A stretch of 64,000 bases of DNA from Pleodorina starrii (Eukaryota > Chlorophyta > Chlorophyceae > Chlamydomonadales > Volvocaceae), in contig BRXU01000043.1 of NCBI GenBank assembly GCA_030267565.1, forward strand, positions 372,001 to 436,000, in the 5' to 3' direction. This document shows, piece after piece, positions 57,201 through 64,000 of the stretch. Every line of letters starts with the position of its first letter. Position 1 is the first letter of the stretch. The notes beneath the pieces are model-generated. The model did no database searches and was not told the origin of the DNA. It saw only the letters and a list, made by a program, of their open reading frames with translations. A program made the translations under genes and the position numbers.

Positions 57201-60200
57201 TACTCTTATCTTAATTTTAAATATCTTTCAAAGATACCATAAACATAACCCGTTGCGGTCGACGCCTCGATGTCCAATGGCTTCGCTGATCATTACATAT
57301 GGTCTGGTCGTAGATGCTCGCGTTTCCATAGGTCGCAGTTCTATCCTGCTCAGTTGTATATTTAAGCTGTTCCACGGCGGGCGTCGCTGTCCGATAGCAA
57401 CTTGCCAGCTCCCGTGTCCGACGATTTGTAGATCTACCTAACCACGCGGGCCCAAAGGTCGATCGCCCTGTGGGAGCCTTGTGCAGCTCGTCCCCGGCTT
57501 CCCGTTGTCTCTGTGCATCCCCGAACCTTACCCGTCCCCCGCCCCCACCGATGGATTACCCGGTGGGTCTCTCCCCCTTTGCGCACCGCCGCCCTCACCT
57601 GTGTCGCCTGGGTGGCCTGCACTGTGTCACTCCACTCCGCCTGAGAGGGGAAGAGGGAAAGCGGTCAGCGAGGGAGCGAGGGAGGTTAGCAAGAAAGGTT
57701 AAGAGGCGGGGGTGCAGGGGACGATGGGAGGGGACGATGCGTAGAGAAAGTAGGCTGAGTGAAGCGAGAACTGGCCTGGGTGCGAGAGACATTTGGGAGG
57801 GGAGGAGAACGGAAAGAGAATGGAGGGGACACAGGCAAGCCCAAGTTGACTGGGCTGCAAGTTGACTGGGCTGCAGGATGAACTGTTCCGGAGAGAACTG
57901 TCGATTGTGGTGCGGGTTGGGTTGAGGTGGGGTGGATATGAGCAAGAGCGCACCCGGGAATCTGATGCTGCGTCACGGACCCCGGTGGGTGGGTGGGTGG
58001 GTGGGTGGGTGATGAATAAGATGCCGCAGCATAGGGACGGAGACGGCGTTAGCGAGCGGACCCAGAACCCAGCAATACTGGGTGGGCGAGCGGGCGGGTA
58101 TGAGATGGCAAGAGTGCAAACGCCAAAGGAACGGGCTGGGTCGGCCTCGACCCAAGCTTCAGCCTTGAGGTGGTTTGGGGGGGGGGGGGTCGCACCAACC
58201 ATTCCAATGCTGAAGCTTTCGTCAAGGCCAACGTCGCGAAAAAAGGCACTATTGCCTCCCGCTAAGCCCGGGAGGTAAAGCGGAGCTGCGACGCCCCCCA
58301 GCCCGGCAAATCGGTGTGCAAAGCGAAGATGGGCGCACTCGGATGGCGGGGATCTGGGGGTACTTGTCGCGGCACGCGCGTCTAACTCCCCGCACTCGCA
58401 TCCGCCCGACTGTCCCAGCCCTCACTACCCCCCCCCACCCCCTCGTTCGTGGGTTTCTGTGTGTCCTGCCTTGCTTGCTTGCCTTCTCGCTCCTTCCTTC
58501 GCTGCCAATGCCGTTGCCCATTGCCATTACTCACGCCCTTTTTCCTTCGTATCTTCCCGCTTCGCCTCCTCCATTGAGCGCAGGTGAGTCTACAATTTGT
58601 CGGGTTGTTTTGTCCGGGCGTTCGTGCCGTTCTTGTGCTGTCGCGCGTAATCGTCCGTCCGGGTTGGTCTGGCGGCGACGCGGTCGCAGCGTCTTTTCAG
58701 CTCGGTAAGGTTACAGGTATGTTCGGTAAGTATTACTGGGTTCAGGGTCCGTTCGCTAACGCCGTCCTCGTCTCCGCTGCGGTATCATTTTCTACCCCCC
58801 GCCCCCCGGCCTTAGCCGCACCGCCCCCCCTTCCCCCCCACACCCACCGTCTTGCCCCAGAAGCCCGGCTTGATTTTCCCGAACCTCTTGAATGCGCACT
58901 TGTCCACCAGGGGCGACTGCATGTACAGCTGGAACTTCTCCATGGGGTCCCACTTGCTGCACATGAAGACCAGCGGGACCTGGAGGGCAGGGGGGGGCGT
59001 AGGGAAGGAGGGAAGGAGGGAGGGAAGGAGGGAGGGAGGGAGGGAGGGGTCTGGGTGACGGGAGAGTGGGGCGAGCGGGCCAGCGCCTTTCTTCGGCTCA
59101 GCGCCTTTCTTCGGCTCTGTCACCGGGGAAGGGTGCGGATGCGGGTGCCGGTGATCAGCGGGGCCAGCGGGGACACGGCAGGGCGCCTGGGTAGGGGTGC
59201 AAGTCGGGACGACCCACCGGCGTGAGGCTGTCTCACCCACCAGCCACTGCGCCACTGCGCCACTCCCAACCGACAGCGCCACCCGCACCCATCCATCCCG
59301 CACCCATCCATCCACAGCGCCCCTCTCCCTCAGCTCTCTTCACCTCGCCTCCACCTCCCCGCACATGCTAGTGCCTTCTGCCTTGTACCTCCCCTCCCCC
59401 GCTTCCGCCATTCCCCCTCCTCCGTCTTTCCCCCACACCCCTGCCCCTGAACCCCCCCCCCTCCCTCCTCCCTCACCGATATCGCCAGCGCCAGTCGTTC
59501 CTCGTCCTCAAAAAAGTGGTTGGCACTGCCCACCACCCCCGCACTGAACACCAGCGGCTCGCCGCCCCCCAGGTACGGCTCCGGGTCCTGCTGCCGCGGC
59601 CGCTTAATGCCGTACCGCGCAGTCACCTTGGCCTGGCGGTAGGCCTTGGCCTCGGGGCTGTGCAGCAGCCACAGCCCCTGCGCCAGCGGACCCGCGTCCG
59701 CCACCGGGGACATGGACATCGCTCGCAACAAACTCGACGCCGCGGCGCCCACGGCGGCTGCTGCTGCTGCTGCTGTCTTGTCGTCCTCCGCCTCCTGGAG
59801 TAAGCGGCACCGGGTGGCATCCGCTGCCAGCATGTGGGTGGCGATCCAGCCGCCCCAGCCGGTGCCCACAATGGCGATGCGGGTGGCGCCTACCCCCGGG
59901 CCGCGCAGGTACGACACGGCAGCCTCAACGTACGACACTGAGGTGGAGGTGGTGGCGGGGCGGGGAAGAAGGGGGCGTTTGGGGGGGGGGGGAGGACGTG
60001 AGGGGGGGGTTGCAGCGGGTTCGGCGGGACTGGCGGTGGTGCGTGTGCATCTGGAAAGGGTGCGACCACGTAGTGGGGGTGTTGGAGGGAAGGCGGCACG
60101 GGTCGGTCCAGTAGGAGTAGGACGGCAACCACGACGGGGCTGAGGCACCTGTACAGGGCCAACTAGTGGATAGCAGTCGTGTTGTCCGTGGTCGAGGTCG

Positions 60201-62464
60201 AGGTCCCGCTGTGAGCGAGCGAGGCATCCCCGCCACGTACACGCACGCACACTCCCCACCCACACGAGGGCCCAGCCCCCACCTTGCCTTGTCGGACCTG
60301 GCAGAGTCGCCGCTCCTCCGCTCGACACTGTCCGTAACCCCTCTGTCAAGGTCCCCAAAGCAACCCCGCAAACCCTCCCTCCCTCCTCCGTCCCGTCTTC
60401 CCACACACGCAAGCACCCGCCTGTCGCCAGCCTCAACACCGCCCGCTCCCGCCCCTCCCCACAGAGACATCCCCCGAATTCCCCCTTTCCGTGCTCCCAA
60501 CAATCGCTGAGCGACACCCCTTTCCCACCTCCCAGCGCGTGTTGCCGCCCCGCTCTCCCTACTCCCTCCCACCCCCTTACCCCCCGGCCGCCACCCCCAT
60601 CCCAACCTCCGTCCCGCCCTTCCCGCCCTTCCCTCCGGTCGCTCACCCACAGCCGCCGGGTTGCCCTTGCCGTCCTTGCCGATCCAGCCGTTCTGCCGCT
60701 CGTAGATGGGCTTGAGGGGCGGCCACTGCGGGGCCCGCCAGCCGTCGCGCCCCCCGGCGGTCAGGTCGGGCATCAGCACCGGAGTGCCGGGACCCAGCAG
60801 CGAGGACAGCAGGTCGCATACCTGAGCAGGGGGGACGGGGGGGGGGGGGGAGGCGACATGAGGGCAGAGGGGAGAAGGGGGGCAGGAGTATTCAGAGCGA
60901 ACTGGGCATACATATAGGTCCCTGAAAACCCAAATCCACAACTCTTGACGTCCTGAGCCTTGATGGGCCAGCGAGCGTGGGACCGGGGCGAGGGGGGAGT
61001 GAGGGGGGTTCGCAAGACAGCGGAAAGGGGAAAGGGCCGCCGCCGCCGCCGCCGCCGCAAGGAGGGAGGGAGCTGAGGCGGCCGGGTCGCATGAGTTGCG
61101 CCACCTGGGCCAGCCACCTGGCCCGAGCCCGCTCGTGAGGGGGACGGCCGGGGGGCGCATCGCATCGCATCGTGCCTCACCGCATCCGGCGGCCGCAGGC
61201 AGGCAGGCAGGCAGGCGGAAGAGCGACAACGCGGCAATCAGGGAGCCAGCCTCTTGGGGTTGGGGGGGGGGCCGTCAGCTGCGCCGTTGTTGTGCGTTGC
61301 GTTGCGTTGCACGGCCCAGACCGGACCGCACCGGACCGGGCCGGACCGGTTCAAGACTAATCGCGCCGGGGGGAGGACGGCGTGAAGGGATGGCGTGGGC
61401 ACGGGGGCGGGACTCCGCCTTTTCCACCCATCACCCAGGGGAGGGGCCAACACCACTCCAGTCTCCCCCTCCCTCCCCCTCCTGCTCCCCTCCCCTCGCC
61501 ACCGGCACCTCACCCCACCCGCCCCACATGCCCGCTGCGGTGCCGTCCTCACGGCCCCCCCACCTCCACCTCCATCACCACCTGCCCCTCCCCCTCCCCC
61601 TCCAGCCCGCCCACCTGCTTGGAGTGCTCCTGCGTGTCCGGGGTGCCGGGTCCGAATGCGTCGTGCAGGAATATGAGCCCCAGGCCCTCGAGGGCGGAGG
61701 GCGGGCCGGCGGGGTCCTCACCCAGCAGAGTCGCAGACCCACGGGTCAGGTAGCCCGAGCAGGACTGAGCAGCAGGGGGCAGGGGAAGGAAAGGGGAAGT
61801 GAGGAAGCGGCGGTTGCTGAGCGGGTGCAAGCGGCAGTTGCAAGCGGCCGACAGCACCAGCAACGGGCGGCAGCGCAACTGGGGACAAACGGCTCAAGGG
61901 GCCTGTCTCCGGCCATCCTTGACATGCTGCGCTGCCCTCCCCTCCCCTCCCCGCTGCGCTCCTCCACCCTAAGCCCAAGCCCAAGCCCGAGCTCAAGCCC
62001 GAGCTCAAGTCCCAACGCCCACCGCTTGGCTCTCTCTTCAAGACCGACCACCTGGCCCCCTCACGGCTTCACAACGACACCCCGCACCACCGAAATCCGC
62101 CAGTCCCCGCCCCGGCCCAGGCAGTACGACGTGGCTGCCACCCGGCAGCGCAGTGGGTGGTTGGGTGGGTGGGTGGTTGGCTGGGTGGTTGGGTGCAGCC
62201 AGCGCTTGTCACGACGTCAGGATCGCCGGGGACGCGGCCGACGAGGGGGCATGAGAGGACCTCCATCCGGGGTGGGCCGAGTCAACCCGGTCCCCTCCCC
62301 CTCGCCCCGCCCCTCCTGTCCCCACGCCGCTCCGCCTCTTCTCACCTGCTCCCTTCCGCCTCCCAGCTGTACCTGCTTCCCCAGCGGCTGCCTCTTGGCG
62401 GTGAGGGGCGGGCAGTAGAGCGGCACCTCCGACTTACCCAGCAGCTCCTCCGCCACCTTCTTGG
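54269..62464 (-). CDS. Dienelactone-hydrolase-like alpha/beta protein with C-terminal RGG/YGG repeats (8 exons seen; 5' end missing)
   Basis: Exons on -: 62464-62346, 61764-61615, 60821-60647, 59937-59477, 58979-58848, 57640-57599, 55836-55690, 55123-54269; phases 0,0,1,0,0,0,0 close, giving about 692 residues. The first exon seen starts after an acceptor in phase 1, so at least one 5' exon is not identified. The alpha/beta-hydrolase part has [53 protein letters not shown] and [16 protein letters not shown], the order of dienelactone hydrolases. The nucleophile elbow, normally G-x-C-x-G-G, reads GTGWGG, with Gly in place of Cys. A possible catalytic His is in HEGGHGV. Exon 4 carries a poly-Ala/Ala-Val insertion. 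The last exon turns highly charged and ends in about 15 [16 protein letters not shown] repeats. Hydrolase fold is sure; enzyme activity is doubtful; RNA binding by the tail is inferred from RGG boxes generally. Confidence 0.8.
54370..54762 (-). repeat. 24-bp-based coding repeat (RGG/YGG tail)
   Basis: Units such as ggcggctacggaggcgaacg on -, mostly 24 bp (GGYGGERG or GGDRGGER), repeated about 15-16 times in frame within the last exon of the hydrolase-like gene. Variation affects mainly Tyr/Asp and Glu/Lys choices. Confidence 0.9.
55837..57598. other. Large intron of the hydrolase-like gene with lower-GC insert
   Basis: The 1.76-kb intron between the 57640-57599 and 55836-55690 exons is much longer and, from about 56.0 to 57.4 kb, less GC-rich than its neighbours. 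No ORF with a known motif, terminal repeat or TIR was recognised; an old mobile-element insertion is the likeliest reading. Confidence 0.4.
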
Positions 62465-62749
62465 CTGCAGGGGCCAAGGCCAGGGCAGGGGGAGGGCTCC
62501 GGGTTCGCGACAGCGTCTCTTACCCCCGGCCTGTGCGCAGTCAGGTCGTCCCCCCTCCCCGCACGTCTGCCGCCTCATCTCGCTCCTCGGACCTCCCGCT
62601 GTGCCGCTGTGCCGATGCCCAAGACCCTCCACCCCTTGGAGCCCTCCCTCCCCCCTTTCCTCCCTCCACTGCCAACCGCTGAGCACCTGCCCCGGCTTCT
62701 GCATGCTGCACTGCTGTCTGGGGGGCCGTGATTGCCGCCCGCCGCTGAA

Positions 62750-64000
62750 CCGTGCTGTGCTGTGCTGTTGGGTGCGTTGTCCGTGTGTGTGGTGACTGGA
62801 CCATTCGGCGCCTCACCCGCACGCCTCCAACCTCCGCATCTCCGGGACGGGACGGTACGGAACCGGCTTGGTGGCAGGTGGCCACTCCGTTGGCAAGAGC
62901 GTGGCTCCATTCCGGTCTCCCATTTCACCACCTTCGCCACCCGCACGCTGCATATCCTCCACGCCACCATCACCCACTCCTCCCCCGCCGAGCTGGGCCT
63001 CCTCCCCGACTTCGTGGCTGCCCTCGTCATCCCGCTCACCTCCGCCCTGGGCACCCGCGACCGCCCCGCCGGCGCCCCGGACCTCTCCGCCAAACTTTGG
63101 CTCCCCCACCCCCTCCGCCAACTCCTCCCGGTCTCCGCCCTCCACGACATCCTCGCTGACCCCGCCGTCGCCTCCCACCTCCCCCTCGGCGCCCCCCAGC
63201 CCCACCTCCATTTCACGGCCGGCCCACCCCTACACCTCCTCTTCTGCACCTACCCCTCCTTCGCTCGTAACCTCACCCACTCCGCCTATACCGACCTCGT
63301 CCGCGCCGACCGCCCCTGCGCCTGCCACCGCTTCCCCAGCCTCTGTCCCCCTGGCATTCCCCACGTCATGTCCACCAGCCCCTCCCCCGTCCTCCCCACC
63401 GCCCTCACCTCCTACTGGGACAAAGGCGCCCGCTACCGCGCCCACCGGCCTCCCCCACCTCTTCCCACCCTCCTCGCCGATGTCCGCGCCCACGCCCTCA
63501 CCTTCACCTCCCACCTCGCCAAACGGGCGGGCGTCCCTTCTTCCTCCCTCGACTCTTGGGTCGACGCCTTCCTCGCCAGCTTGGAAACCACCATCACCTC
63601 CCGGCCCCCCCACCCCTTCCACTGGCCCGTCCTTACCGACGCCGACCTTGCCGCTTTCCGCCATGCCACCGACGACTTCATCGTCACCGTTACCGATAAA
63701 AGCTCCTCCACGTTCCAACTCGTCTGCAAGAAATTCTACGCTGAGAAATGCATGCGCGACCTTCACCTCCACGACACCTTCGCTGCCCCGCCTCCCCCAC
63801 CCCCCGCCCCCGCCCCCGGCCCTGCTCCTCCGCCACCGCCCCCTCCCCCACCCGCGCACCCCCTCCCTCCCCCCTCCCCTCCACCCCCTCCCCCTCCTCC
63901 CCCCGCGCCCCCTGCCCCCGCCGCCCCTCCTGCACCTGTCTACTACCAGCCCTGCACCCACGCCGCCATGCACCAGCACCTTACTGCCGAAAACGCCCGT
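62750..64000 (+). mobile_element. Retroelement-type reading frame, open at the right edge
   Basis: One + frame is open from about 62750 to the window end, so its stop lies outside. It encodes GRWPLRWQERGSIPVSHFTT, TSYWDKGARYRAHRPPP, DSWVDAFLASLETTITSR and DDFIVTVTDKSSSTFQLVCK, then a long Pro-rich run. The sequence from the dead-end arginine-rich start to the DK...VCKKFY segment resembles the region just before the reverse-transcriptase core in Penelope-like or LINE-type elements; the catalytic motifs would be beyond the edge. The start is not defined. It overlaps no exon of the hydrolase-like gene but may lie in its first intron on the opposite strand. Cytosine-rich third positions leave long mirror frames open on the - strand. 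Confidence 0.45.

Noticed and set aside
63230..63979. 249-codon Gly-rich frame on the - strand
   Set aside because: Antisense reflection of the retroelement-type + frame, whose codons are almost all C-ending.
1..64000. GTAC cores as evidence of copper regulation by the SBP factor
   Set aside because: GTAC tetramers are frequent throughout the window and none is placed or clustered in a way that singles out a promoter.

Overview
The window is nuclear DNA from a green alga of the Chlamydomonadales (volvocine or Chlamydomonas type). The evidence is very high GC with low-complexity tracts, genes split into many short exons with GTGAGT/GTGGGT donors and pyrimidine-rich CAG acceptors, proteins swollen by Ala, Gly, Gln and Asn runs, TGTAA polyadenylation motifs after several genes, a (Ser-Pro4)n hydroxyproline-rich segment, and degenerate CCCTAAAA telomere-type repeats inside an intron. 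No bacterial or organellar features were seen. All gene models were built by hand from reading-frame and splice-phase continuity; within each model every intron phase closes.

Left part (1-15.6 kb): a 218-bp tandem duplication in intergenic DNA, then a three-exon Golgi-type glycosyltransferase on + (2090-5624) whose first intron holds a 27-bp tandem array. After a 3.4-kb gene-poor stretch come two same-strand genes on -: a SAC3/GANP-family protein (11922-9155) and the tRNA-splicing endonuclease subunit SEN34 (about 15474-12232).

Middle (15.6-40 kb): a Deg/HtrA protease on + (15643-22964) starts head-to-head with SEN34 and has a bipartite plastid/lumen-type leader. A lower-GC stretch (23.4-26.9 kb) carries transposon debris: a gag-type zinc knuckle and a fold-back inverted repeat. 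Next is a 12.8-kb gene on + (26914-39730, 15 exons, 2065 aa) for a long SBP-box transcription factor with a divergent zinc domain, ankyrin-like repeats and a hydrophobic C-terminus.

Right part (40-64 kb): 5 kb of convergent intergenic DNA, then two multi-exon genes on -. The first is a family-GT77 extensin arabinosyltransferase of the XEG113 type (51272-44973), carrying its own Ser-Pro-rich stem. The second is a dienelactone-hydrolase-like protein with an RGG/YGG repeat tail (about 62464-54269; its 5' end was not found). The right edge is an open retroelement-type reading frame on +.

Functionally this is a set of unrelated housekeeping and regulatory genes, not a cluster or operon. The most unusual signals are two short sequence motifs that recur inside introns of different genes, always in the sense orientation of the host gene and, in most copies, close to the 3' splice site. 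Three proteins also carry changes at residues that are normally essential (Deg catalytic Asp, SBP zinc-ligand His, hydrolase nucleophile).
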